Assembly (NCBI RefSeq): GCF_027942865.1
Contig: NC_134506.1
Location: 16,266,436-16,330,435, forward strand
DNA length: 64,000 nucleotides
Direction: 5' to 3'
DNA from: Odontesthes bonariensis
Lineage: Eukaryota; Chordata; Actinopteri; Atheriniformes; Atherinopsidae
Shown: piece by piece, positions 51,401 through 61,429 of the stretch
How the letters are laid out: each line of letters opens with the position of its first letter
Numbering within the stretch: position 1 is the first letter of the stretch
The notes under the pieces: model-generated
Seen by the model: only the letters and a program-made list of their open reading frames with translations
The model's database searches: none
What the model was told of the DNA's origin: nothing
Program-made: the position numbers and the translations under genes

Positions 51401-53754
51401 GCATCTTTAATGTGAACCCCACCGATGACACTCAAAGTAGTAATCTCAGGGGGAAAAAAAGAGAAAAAAAAGGCAGTATTAGTACCACAGTTTTAGAGAA
51501 AATGTTTAGACTAAATAATCAATTTCAGTAAGTGAAATCAGTGTACTGTGGTTTCTTTATTTTTCACCCGAGGTGTCCCAACTGAGCTTCATTTTTGCTG
51601 TGCAAGAGGAGTTTTGTTACCCACAGATGTACAAACCATACACCCCTTACTTTAGAACAGTCCTCAACATCTCTGTACAGTTACAGTTCAATCGGATTGT
51701 TTTTTGATAAGGTTTCGATATTGCTTAATCATAACCGAACAGAAAAAAAGTTCCCGTACACGTGCATCAATAACATAGCATGCTAAGCTAACACAACGAA
51801 AGTCCTCGGTCGCAAAAACAAAAGAAAGCAAACCCTCCAGTCCCAGCGGTCTGGGAACAACTTCAGACTCATACTAATGAACATAGAACAAGCAGTGTTT
51901 CTTTTTGAAAAATGGCATCAACCTCATTCGTCGTGGCTGTATTTTGGTCGCAGCATCAAGCTTACAGCACTATGGTCGTTTTGAAAAGTAATTACATTTC
52001 AACTATAGCCAATTTCAGCTAACCCTATCTGAAGAGGTACAATGCCACTTGTAGACACAGCAGGTTTGTATAGTTTAAGAGAAACAAAGCTAACACATCT
52101 CACACATAAAATTAAATAAGCTGAGCCGAACTTACCTTCAACTTTTCTGTGGATCCCAGTAGGCTGAATGCGGCCAGTTTCTTCTGCAAGGTAGCTGGGT
52201 CACGATGAAGTGCTGCCTCAGCCAATCAGAGTGGCGTTGACCGATTCAAATGTTAACGGTTGTGTTCCAAACGCCCCCGCAAATTTGGAACAAATCACAC
52301 CAAGGGGGCGTGGTAGTGAAAAAAAAACAACAGTCTAACTTCTCTTTAGGTAAAACTTGCAGTTTTTTTTGTGAAATAAGAGTGGGTTTGCCCAGCTCAC
52401 AGTAAACCCACTTTTACCCATAGTTTCAACAAAGGTGGGCAAGTTTATATGTGGGCCACTTTAGGCTCAAATCCGGATTACTCTTTTCTTATTTGCCATA
52501 TTTCGGCCAAAACTGGCCATGTTTCAACAAAGGTGGGCCAAGTGTGTTTCTTTATATGTGGGCCACTTCAGGCTCACATCCGGATTACTTGATGCTCACT
52601 TGCCGTATTTCGGCCAAAACTGGCCCAAATATGTTTCAACAAAGGTGGGCCAAGTATGTTTCTTCATTTGTGGGCCACTTTAGGCTCACACCCGGATTAG
52701 TCGTTGCTAACTTGCCATATATCAGCCAAAGCTGGGCCGTATCCGTTTTGTAATATTTGGCCCAAATGTAGCATTTACTACATGGGCCACTTTAGGCTCA
52801 CATCTGTTTTGTCCGGGCCAGAAGAATGCCTACAGTGCCGGATCGTTGCCTCAAGTGGCCCACATCCGCATGCTATCTGGGCTGCGTGTGTGTCGCAGTT
52901 AACGCAGACATGCCCCCCCCCCTACGCAGACACTACGCAGACACTCTGGTGCACCTCCTCAAAATTGTAACTCACCGCAGATAGTGCCGCAGACATCGCC
53001 GCAGGGAGGAGAGAAAGGAGGCCTCTGATTGGTCAACTCTACATCCGCTCTACACTATGCGTATTTCCGGTTTGCTAACCGGCTGACGCTAACCGTGACG
53101 ATTCTTTCCCTCTCTGCCAGCTCCAGTAGTAGCAATATTTCTTCTATTTTTAGATCGATCAGCTGCATCTCAACAGTGTTGCCAATTTAGCGACTTTGTC
53201 ACTAGATTTAGCGACTTTTGGCCATTTCTGGCGACAAAAAAAAAAATCTAGCGACTTCCGGGCTCAATCTGGCTGAATCTAGCGACAATTTAACTTGTTT
53301 TGTGAGTGACAAATCAGTTGCTCCGCGACACCATACAAGCCGAGACAGAAGCACTGCAGGACGGCGGCAAGCCGGCATACCGTCATTTCCTGTCAAAACG
53401 GCAGTTTCAAGCTAGCTACAACGAGGGTAGGTTCACTTCCTGTTTTCAAAACAAAAGCACATTTTTATTGTAATGGCTTTCCCTATGATAAAAGGCAACG
53501 GGTATTTTATTTTGTCAAAATAACCGGAAGTGCGTTGCTCACTGCGGCTAGCTTTAGTAGCACCGAATTTGTTGGAACAAAATTGTAAATAGCCGGTATT
53601 TTGGCAGGTTTTTAACACGTTGGGGATCTAAACGACTACTTTCTCGCCTGAAAAGTTTCAAATGTTGCTAAAGTTTACAGAGTTTAGAGCTGAAATCAGC
53701 CTCAGGCCGGCTGACTTCTAGCGACTTTTCAGAGAGCCAATAGCGACTTCTTGT

Positions 53755-53794
<40 letters not shown>

Positions 53795-56700
53795 GCAACA
53801 CTGCATCTCAATCAAAGTGCGCATTCGTCCAGTCGCCATTGTTGTTGAATGACCTCCGTAACCGTAACACCCACAATCCTAGCTTGTTCGTGATTGTCCC
53901 CCTTGCGTTGTGGCGTGGGATTAACATAGCGCAGACAACGCTTCAAGGCATAAATCAAAAATAACTGCGTCGTGTCTGCGACAAGCTCACTGCGACACAC
54001 TGCTGTGAAGTATACACGAGCCTTAAAGGTAGGGTAGGAGATCCTGGATTTTGAGTCCAGCGAAGCTGCATTTTGAAAATACACAGGTAAAAAGTCTCAA
54101 CCCTTTTCTTCACTTTCCCCCCCGAAGGCACGCCTCTAGAGTACATGAACGCACACGAGCACAAAGGTGCACGAGCGCTGTTCTGACAGCAAGCATCGAT
54201 CGTTGCCGTATTTAGTATATGCTAACTATACGTTTATTAATGCTAGGTGCTAGCCAAGCTGGCTCTAGTTTAGCTTCCTGCCAAGCTTCGTTCACGGAGC
54301 AGGGTACGCGCACAGGGGGAAGGAGGGGGAGGGGGAGGGAGGAGCAGATTGCAGTTTGATAGACGGCATCAGAATCCAATCATTGTGAACGGTCCGTTCA
54401 CAATGATTGGATACTGTTTTTCCTAGATTGTACGTTCTAGAGGCCACTAAAACTTTTCATATTTGTGTCAAAACTTTTAATTAATTGGTTGCAATGGGGG
54501 TGTGAAGAGTATTTCAAGCAATATGTAAAAAAATGTTCCAGAAAAAGATCCCCTACCCCGCCTTTAATGGAGAAATAAGAGTTTCTTTGTCTCATCCAGA
54601 AATCCCCATATAAATGCTGATCGCCTTACAGACACCCAGGCAGACATTCACCACAGTTCAGGCATATCATTGGCTGAAAGAGTAGTGTAAGCTTACGTCA
54701 TGCCCCGCCTCCGAGAGTCAAACCACGGAACCCGCGAAACCAGACTCAGATTTGAGCAGAGCAGAGAACAGGACGCAGATCACAGTTGCTCAGAGAGATT
54801 TGGAGATGACTTGAGAAGAAAAGAAGAGCTCACCAGAGTTTGGGAGTTTCCCATAATCTCAGGAGAGAGCGGAAAGACGAGAGGATGAGCGATGCAGAGG
54901 ACGATCGGAGGAAGCCCTCCAGAACCCAGTGAGACCCCGGAGACGAGAAAGAAAGACCCGAACAAAGATAAGAACAGAATGAAGTTTTCCTACCAAGAAG
55001 CCAACTCAAGCAACCTTTTATTAATCTTCTGTGAACTTAAGTTCACTTCATCACAGAAGCAACGGACCAACTCTGACGCTCGGACGAGTTTAATCATGCA
55101 CAGTGAAGTCTTTGGCACCAGCGTTCCCCGTTTCCCGGTGAAGATAAGCGACCATCCTGCTGAGAAGTCCGCTAGAGTCAGCCACCACAACAAGGAAGGC
55201 CCAGAGAGCGGAACCGAGAGAAATCCCCTCGGACCCCGCGTGGCCCCCACTTGCCTTGTTCCGAGCTGACTCCACAGAACTTCAGTACCGTAAGACCGAC
55301 CCGTTTTCCACCTTAAAGTGGGTTTGATGGATGTCTCGAGGCTTTCACAGAATGATAAAATAATCCAAAATGTCAGTATTTAGCGTCAAATAGTCAGCCA
55401 ACCCAAACTATTTGAATACATCCAGTATCTCTCCATTCCCCATATTTTATTTTCCATTCACTAAGTGTTTTATATAATCACCCATATTCAATGCATCTAC
55501 TGTTTGTTTAAGGTTCATGTCCTCGGTCATATCATTTTAATAAATAGTTCATGTAGCGTTATTGGGCATTTATATATGCATCAAATATAAGGATTTATAA
55601 GACGTTCTCACTGTCTCAAATAAACCTTAAACCTCGAATTTAGGGCACCACCTTCCTTTATTTTAACTTGTTTTAAGTTGCAGTCAGGGAGGAAAACTGT
55701 TAAAATCTTACGATCCTGGTATGTTAAATTAATAATCAATTTAATAATCAATTAATAATCAGTCTCATATCTCGCTACTTTCGTGAAAGTTCTCGTTTGG
55801 TTGGACAGACATTACGTAAAGAAAGCATACGACACAATCTGTGATTATAACATATATATAGATATATGAACTGTTTATTACAATGATATGATCTTAGACA
55901 TGAACCTTTAAACAAACAGGAGATGCATTGAATATGGGTGATTATATAAAACACTTAGTGAATGGAAAATAAAATATGGGGAATGGAGAGATACTGGATG
56001 TATTCAAATAGTTCAGGTTGGCTGACTATTTGACGCTAAATACTGACATTTCGGATTAATTTATCATTCTGTGAAAGCCTCGAGACATCCATCAAACCCA
56101 CTTTAAGGTGAAAACGGGTCGGTCTTACTGTGCTGAAGTTCTGCTTAGTCAGCTCGGAACACGGCAGCGGCCACGGGGGTCCGAGGGGATTTCTCTTCCG
56201 CTCTCTGGGCCTTCCTGGTTGTGGTGGCTGACTTTAACGGACTTCTCAGTTGCTTCTTTTCACCGGGAAACGGGAACGATGGTGCCGAGGGCTGTGGTTA
56301 GATGATCAAATCCTCCGAGTGTCAGAGTTGGTCCGTTGCTTCTGTGATGAAGTGAACTTAAGTTCACAGAAGATTAATAAAAGGTTGCTTGAGTTGGCTT
56401 TCTTGGTAGGAAAACTTCATTCTGTTCTTATCTTTGTTCGGGTCTTTCTTTCTCGTCTCCGGGGTCTCACTGGGTTCTGGAGGGCTTCCTCCGGCCGTCC
56501 TCTGCATCACTCATCCTCTAGTCTTTCCGCTCTCTCCTGAGATTATGGGAAACTCCCAAACTCTGGTGAGCTCTTCTTTTCTTCTCAAGTCATCTCCAAA
56601 TCTCTCTGAGCAACTGTGATCTGCGTCCTGTTCTCTGCTCTGCTCTTTGTCTGCTCAAATCTCCTTCTTCTCTGTCCTCTTTCTTCTTTCTTCTGATCTC

Positions 56701-59700
56701 TGTTCTTCTTGATCTTCTCAAGTCATCTCCAACTCTCTCTTCTCTTCCTTCTTCTTTCTTTTTCTTTGTTCTTCTGAGTTTGGATTCGCGGGTTCCGTGG
56801 TTTGACTCTCGGAGGTGGGGCATGACATAAGCTTACACTACTCTTTCAGCCAATGATATGCCTGAACTATGGTGAATGTCTGCCTGGGTGTCTGTGTAAG
56901 ATGATCTGTTTTTATATGGGGATTTCTGGATGAGACAAAGAAACTCTTATTTCTCCATTACTCTGTCTCATAGAACATTTGTCTCGGTGATTCTGAAAAC
57001 ACCACATCTTGTAAAGATATGCAGGTTAAAGATATAACATAGACTTGCAATATAAAGGCATCAAATAACACACAACATAATAGAGACGATTTTGAGTTTC
57101 AAAATTCAGATGGATATCTATGAAATCGTGACATATGAATAGTGAACCACACAATGGGGATACCAAACAAATACCAAATAGATACCGAAGGGACATCGTT
57201 AAAAGTTAAATTGTTGCATATATCTTGTCCATTTTACTGAGTCCTCGGGGATTAAAATGTTCAACTAATCAACACTGCAGACCACTAGGGGGCAATGTGG
57301 TTCCATCAGGCAGGTTGGGCATTTTCCACCAAGATCAGTTCTTTGTCAATATTTAAGCCAGAATCGTACAAATTGTCTCTATATGCATCTTGTGATCAAG
57401 CTGGAAACCTGAAAGAAATTGTATACGGTTATCAAACACATTTAATATAGTTTTAAGGTTCGACTAAAAGTGAGTCTTAGTGAAGTCTTCTCAGTTCGTG
57501 TGTAGCCATCTGGTCGGTTCTCTGGTGGGAAAGGGTGTTAAAGTGTCAACTTCGATTTATGGTGAAGATAAGATATTGAGGTCTCCCTCTTTTCCAACAG
57601 AAAGATCCTTTGTACATTTTAGTTTTCCAATTTTATGGCAAGTGTCTGTTGCTTATTTTTCACTCCCAAAAGCTCTTAAAGCTATAATTTCCAATGAGGA
57701 AACGGAAAATGCGAAGCTGATGACATGTCCTTCTACAAATCCCGTAGTTTTAAAATGGCGGAGCAACATGGAGACATTCATTGGAGTGTAACACTCTTAT
57801 GTACATTCGTATGCTGAATATAAAGAATATAAGAACACTGCACTTTTGTGATGGAGGTAATTAATAACGATTGAGGTAATACTTGTGAATGATAAGACTC
57901 AAATTTGTTAATAGACAACGTGAAATATTACACATTATGGCTTTAAGGTTGTTGTAAATTAGGCAGTTTTCTGTTCTCTGGATCTGGTTTTTATCCACAT
58001 ACGTAAACATTCCCCCCATAGGAATGTTGGGGTATCTTCAGAGACTGAAGGCCTCTTAATCCACACGGCACTGTGACTGCTACATTCATGTATCTATATC
58101 TATATCTATCTATACATGGTTGAGGATTTTCACGTGAAAATCTTTAATCTATCTGTCATTCTGTGTTTTTCCCTGGTTCTCTTTGAGAAAAGTCCTTTAA
58201 AGAAGCTTAGCATACTGTATAGTGCTGTTGAATAACAGTCTTTGTGTGTCCCACCCTGGGAGCAGACTTTTTCCAGTTCTCCCAGGCAACGGACGGATTA
58301 CCCAGGATGACTTGGTTGTTGGTGGATACTTCATCCCCAAAGGGGTAAGATGAATTGAGACACTTCTGGAGTGTGCATTTTTTTTTTTTTTTTTTTTAAA
58401 GCCTCAGCCAAAAACGCTAAAACCAGATGTAACACGATGCTGCAATACTCACACATCTCTGTTTGTCTCTTGAGTATGAATGAATGTACCCAGCTGTTTA
58501 CATTGCCCAACTTGAGTGTTTTTGTTTTTTTTCTTTCTTTTTTCTCATTTGTTAGACTCAGTTGGCCCTGTGTCACTACTCCACATCTTTAGATGAAGAG
58601 AACTTTGCAGATGCTTCAGACTTCCGACCAGATCGCTGGGTACGAAAAGATTCCACAGATCGTGTTGACAACTTTGGCTCGATTCCCTTTGGCTACGGCA
58701 TTAGGAGCTGCATTGGCAAGAGAATTGCAGAGTTGGAAATGCATCTCGCTCTCACAAGGGTAGGTGACTAATCCACGCTTTGCAAGAAATCTCATTAAGT
58801 ATAAAATCTACTTTGGAATGTATATGAAAAAAAAAAAAGATTTTAAAAGAATATTAATGAGTTGATTGATTAAACAAGTCATATGAATATGTTCAGCACC
58901 ATTACTACTTTTAGCCATGTTCCATAATGCTGCCTGTACGTTTTCATAGCTTCAGAAAATTGAAAATAAAGAACAAGTTGACATCAAAATCATCAAAAGT
59001 TTTCATAGTGTAAGGTGGGACTCCAAACAGTTTCAGGGGAGGCACAGTGGATGAAGGAGAGGACATTTTACATTCGTCATTAAAAATAGAACTTGAATAT
59101 TATATTAATAAGTAACTACGCACGAAACATCTGTGTATTTAGCGCAGTCTGGATATTTCAAACAACAATATGTGGTCACATGGGACAACACAATATTATC
59201 ATGAGCCTATTGGCATCCAGTAATTTAGCACAAGCGTGAAGATGGTGGGACTGTCTGAATTATTTTTTCTTTATCTGAGGGGAAGCTTACTATCTCAGAC
59301 TTTGAAAACCTGGCACCATACAATCCACTTATATTGCCTTTTCTCAGGTTTATGAGTCAACGTTCTGATGCCTTAACATTAAACAAATGTTAGTTACAGT
59401 TGCAAGATTTTGCAAATATTCACAACAGCTTGAATATAAGTGACTTTCAGTATTCCTCAGCCCCTCCTTAACTTCCTCAGAACCCTTCCGGGGTTTCTCA
59501 CAATCTCTTTATATTCTCAAGTTGGTTAGCCTCAATGATCGATCAAAGCAGCAGCATTTTACTTTAGGCCACACACATGTTCTTATTGAAATTGTGCATC
59601 TTTGTTATGATTTTGCTCCTTGTGCAGCTTATACAGAGGTTCCACATCTGCACGTCTCCTCTCACTGCTGATGTCAAGGCCAAAACCCACGGGCTGCTCT

Positions 59701-59747
59701 GCCCTGCTCTCCCCATCCACCTGCAGTTCATCGACAGGGAAAACTAG
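39456..59747 (+). CDS. cyp27c1: Cytochrome P450 27C1, retinol 3,4-desaturase
   Basis: A mitochondrial P450. In zebrafish and frog the enzyme turns vitamin A1 (all-trans retinol) into A2 (3,4-didehydroretinol), shifting visual pigments to red. Nine exons: 39456-39749, 40490-40680, 40990-41189, 41516-41725, 42552-42715, 47391-47557, 58266-58344, 58556-58759, 59628-59747. Phases join to 542 residues. The first in-frame ATG gives a basic, hydroxylated leader suited to mitochondrial import. A proline-rich turn follows (EMPGPSTLSN). The I-helix is LLAGVDT+TSFTLSW across exons 5/6. The ExxR motif KETLR spans exons 6/7. The heme loop is PFGYGIRSCIGKR in exon 8 with its Cys ligand. All key P450 residues are present. 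Introns 5 and 6 (4.7 and 10.7 kb) are packed with transposons. ERCC3 is the neighbour in human too. Confidence 0.95.
42826..43462. mobile_element. 637-bp MITE with long inverted ends
   Basis: Ends GGTGCTGTTTACACATACCC and its near-perfect inverse (the inverted match runs at least 35 bp, to TTTTGATAAACG). The flanking TGA at 42823-42825 and 43463-43465 looks like a 3-bp duplication. It has no ORF of its own and lies in cyp27c1 intron 5. Confidence 0.8.
44217..44841. mobile_element. 625-bp MITE, TTA target duplication
   Basis: Ends GGATACGGCTACACGAAAACG inverted against CGTTTTCGTGTAGCCGTAGCC, between TTA at 44214-44216 and 44842-44844. The inside keeps an unusual AAAACG/CGTTTT sub-repeat motif near both ends. 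A TTA duplication suits PIF/Harbinger. It lies in cyp27c1 intron 5. Confidence 0.8.
44920..45904. mobile_element. 985-bp element with a 9-bp duplication
   Basis: GGGGAAAGC occurs at 44911-44919 and 45905-45913. Between them the element starts TAGCCTGG and ends CCAGGCTA, an 8-bp perfect terminal inverted repeat. A 9-bp duplication is seen with MuDR- and Merlin-type elements. One end resembles the end of the RecQ-like fragment near 37988. It has no transposase ORF. Confidence 0.7.
46540..47029 (+). mobile_element. PIF/Harbinger-like MITE, complete copy
   Basis: A 490-bp element is flanked by TTA at 46537-46539 and 47030-47032. Ends are AGGCTCGTGTATACTTCG and CGAGTATAAATCAGGCT, an imperfect inverted repeat. 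It serves as the reference for the heavily interrupted copy at 49373-54023, which lies in the opposite orientation. It lies in cyp27c1 intron 5. Confidence 0.8.
48117..48893. mobile_element. hAT-type MITE, 777 bp
   Basis: The 8-bp sequence AACCGTAT occurs at 48109-48116 and 48894-48901, the length typical of hAT. The element starts TAGAGCCTGGCT and ends GCCATACTCTA (TAGAG inverted). Its ends are GC-rich with a run of GCCCG-like sub-repeats. It splits element A copy 3, where copies 1 and 2 are continuous. Confidence 0.8.
49029..49041 (-). promoter_or_regulatory. CTCF-like motif in element A copy 3
   Basis: TGCCCCCTAGTGG is the reverse complement of the motif in copies 1 and 2. It points opposite to the one in copy 2. 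Confidence 0.45.
49413..49958. repeat. 192-bp tandem repeat, about 2.8 copies
   Basis: Units such as 49583 onward and 49775 onward are nearly identical over 192 bp. They are rich in TGGGCC and GGCCCA words, for example AACTCTTTTGGCCCGTATCC. The identical 61-codon frames at 49466 and 49658 simply reflect the repeat. Confidence 0.95.
50780..52210 (-). pseudogene. DUF4806-like protein, remnant exons inside the transposon
   Basis: Three minus-strand exons with good splice sites can be read. The first ends at 52136 before GTAAGT and encodes KKLAAFSLLGSTEKLK. The second, about 51298-51442, ends before GTAAGTG and encodes IGGVHIKDAVWRIM, then after a one-base shift AKQLNWRGVNGKTAFHSLQ. The third is 50780-50904, between TTTTTAG and GTAAGTC, and encodes QEVEAYIKRWLHLAGDRDGG. 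The pattern of a Gly-Gly turn, a hydrophobic helix, NWxGxxxKxAF and then a short basic tail is what I know as the C-terminal DUF4806 domain of many fish proteins. Function unknown. The frame shift says this copy is dead. Confidence 0.5.
52420..52800. repeat. Tandem repeat of about 105 bp at the right end of the element
   Basis: GTTTCAACAAAGGTGGGC recurs at about 52424, 52530 and 52634. Each is followed by TGTGGGCCACTT and a CCGGATTA motif. Diverged partial units continue to 52800. It is a different sequence from the 192-bp repeat of the left end, though both are rich in GGGCC. Confidence 0.9.
53174..53803. mobile_element. hAT-type MITE, 630 bp
   Basis: The 8-bp CATCTCAA occurs at 53166-53173 and 53804-53811. 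Ends CAGTGTTGCCAA and TTGGCAACACTG are perfect 12-bp inverted repeats, a classic hAT form. Multiple TTTAGCGACTT-like short repeats lie inside the left half, and a poly-T of about 34 nt lies just before the right end. It splits the Harbinger-like copy. Confidence 0.85.
54027..54563. mobile_element. TTAA-flanked MITE, copy 4
   Basis: Has TTAA at 54023-54026 and 54564-54567, with ends AGGTAGGGTAGGAGATC and GATCCCCTACCCCGCCT inverted. The left TTAA is made of the last base of the Harbinger-like element plus its TAA duplication, so the MITE arrived later and exactly at that junction. It is closely related to the copy at 9467-9830. Confidence 0.8.
57282..57294 (+). promoter_or_regulatory. CTCF-like motif in element A copy 2
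   Basis: CCACTAGGGGGCA, identical to the motif in copy 1. Together with the reversed motif at 49029-49041 it forms a divergent pair inside cyp27c1 intron 6. Confidence 0.45.
57680..57942. mobile_element. TTAA-flanked MITE, copy 5
   Basis: A 263-bp insertion in element A copy 2 has TTAA at 57676-57679 and 57943-57946. Its ends AGCTATAATTT and ACATTATGGCT are imperfect inverts. Copy 1 lacks it, which defines the edges. Confidence 0.65.
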
Positions 59748-60300
59748 ACCCATGCTCTTCTTCACAAGATTTACTATCAATGTATATTCAGGTGCTGATT
59801 CATTATTGAAGGCACTGAAAAACACTACTTTTAGATAACTTTTCAGTTTTATTCTAAATGCTGAGCTTAGACTGAGGTTTTAGTCAGGCAAAAGAAAAAA
59901 AAGTGTCTTGATAGGATACACAAATATGTGTAAATGGTGTAAGCTGCAAACACTGTGTTGAATGTGTATTATTTTAACTTAACCACTGCAGCTTTTTTTT
60001 TTTGTACTGTTCCTTCTATCTATCCTTATCTATCCTAGCAAGTGGAAAAATGAACTAGACTCTATTTTACTGTATCCTCTTGTATCTGTGTGCATACATG
60101 TGTATGACAATGTATGCACACATTTTCTTCTGAGTTTTGAGAAAGCAATACATTGAAATGTGCAAAGAGAAAAAGACAGATTGTTCGAAGGATCACATCG
60201 GCTGACATGAAGTTAAATGGAAACACTACAAATTTCTGTATTCATCTATTCTTTTGTCTTCACTTTTTGTTTTTATGTAGTTCCAGTGAAACTGGTGAAC

Positions 60301-60306
60301 AATAAA
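60301..60306 (+). promoter_or_regulatory. poly(A) signal of cyp27c1
   Basis: AATAAA about 550 bp after the cyp27c1 stop, followed by a GT-rich stretch (TTGTGTGTTGTCC), as expected downstream of a cleavage site. Confidence 0.6.
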
Positions 60307-60329
60307 GTTATCTTATTAGTTTAATTGTG

Positions 60330-61233
60330 TGTTGTCCTTCCTGAAGATCTTTAAGTCGACAGTACATTCAGTATATGGCAGTTTATGTATGACTGGCTGT
60401 CAATATCCCACTCCTTAGACAGGCTGCCAAGGTGGCACCTTCTGGAGTATCAAATGTTTGCTCCTCTTTCCTCTGGTTTGCTTGAAGGCCCATTACACTT
60501 CCAGAGGATTCAAGTGAAACTGTGGGTTGTGAGCTCACCTGCTAGATGACATTGCTCAGTTAAGGGGTCTTAATCTTTAACCAAAGCAGCTGACATAAGT
60601 ACTAAAATTGCAGAACTACAGAGGAAAGTGAGGACCAGTTAAGCCAAGGCAACACTTGTTTACTTTTGGTGGACAGATAATGGAGTAGGCCTAGCTGCCA
60701 TGGGCCCGAAGAGCCATAAAGTAAGAAAGCTCCTAGTTTGATGTAAGATCTACATGCGTTCCAGAGAGATGCAAAACAACTAACATACATATTACCCTAA
60801 AAGTTTGACACCTAAAATAGCAGAGAAAAACAAAAGAAAAAGGGTTAAAAAGGGGTTAAAAAAAAAAACATGTTGGCTAACCAAACGACCTCAAGTTAAT
60901 GTAAAAATGACCTCAAAGTGATGCATAAAATGACTAAGAAACACAAATGGAAACTTACAGCATCCACAAATCAGATCTACATGGCCTGTGGTTGTTTTTC
61001 CTCTCTGAGATGAAATGGATGTAAATTCTCAATGATGCTCTGACGTTTCCAATAAATCAAGACTCAAATGACTAAATATATTTGGCATCCAAACATTATT
61101 TCAATCGATTTTTCATTTTGACTGCTTGTGATGAAAAAACACAGGCGCTGAAACAAACCATATAAAATGTCATGTACAATAAATAGCAAGACAATTTGAA
61201 ATGATCGGCAATATATTGACACACTGCTTCCTG
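60330..61233. other. Intergenic, cyp27c1 to L2
   Basis: No exon, RNA gene or repeat end recognised. AT-rich sequence with short poly-A runs. Confidence 0.4.
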
Positions 61234-61429
61234 CTTCTGAAGAGTGCAGACGTGTCTCTGCTTCCTCCTGCTGCTTATCGCTTTATTTGCTTTTAAATCA
61301 TTTTACTTCTTTCCACAAGTTTTGGATATAATTTTATTCTTTTTCTTTTAAGAGAACCAAGACTTTTTAAAATCATTTTTATTCTTTTTTCGTCTTATCC
61401 GATGAGCCAGCGACTACAATCCTTTCAAC

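Larger units (their letters stand above)
49405..52881. mobile_element. 3.5-kb inverted-repeat element with terminal minisatellites
   Basis: Starts CCCAGATAGCA and ends TGCTATCTGGG, an 11-bp perfect inverted repeat. Comparison with the uninterrupted Harbinger copy shows the insertion and suggests only a 2-bp duplication (CT at 49403-49404 and 52882-52883). Inside the left end is a 192-bp tandem repeat. Inside the right end is an unrelated repeat of about 105 bp. Between them lie minus-strand exons of a DUF4806-like protein. No transposase was recognised. A 2-bp duplication would fit ISL2EU-type elements, but this is a guess. Confidence 0.75.
49373..54023 (-). mobile_element. PIF/Harbinger-like MITE, reverse copy with two inserts
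   Basis: Starts AGCCTGATTTATACTCGG and ends GAAGTATACACGAGCCT, flanked by TAA at 49370-49372 and 54024-54026. It aligns throughout with the reverse of 46540-47029, apart from two later insertions: a 3477-bp inverted-repeat element at 49405-52881 and a hAT at 53174-53803. Without those it would be about 540 bp. Confidence 0.8.
47700..55551 (-). mobile_element. LTR-like element A, copy 3 (reverse, interrupted)
   Basis: Starts TGTAGCAGTCACAG, the reverse of the 3' end of copies 1 and 2, and runs leftward through the element. It is broken by a hAT (48117-48893), a Harbinger-like MITE with its own inserts (49373-54023) and a TTAA MITE (54027-54563). It resumes at 54568 and stops at 55551, where copy 2 has landed in it in the opposite orientation. 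After copy 2, about 20 bp (58085 onward) still match the expected continuation before the sequence dissolves into a TATC repeat, so the 5' end is lost. Confidence 0.7.
55552..58084 (+). mobile_element. LTR-like element A, copy 2
   Basis: A 2533-bp copy with TGTAGCGTTATT at the start and GACTGCTACA at the end. The duplication TTCA lies at 55548-55551 and 58085-58088. It inserted head-to-head into copy 3. Compared with copy 1 it carries an extra TTAA MITE at 57680-57942, which accounts for most of the extra length. No ORF. Confidence 0.75.
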
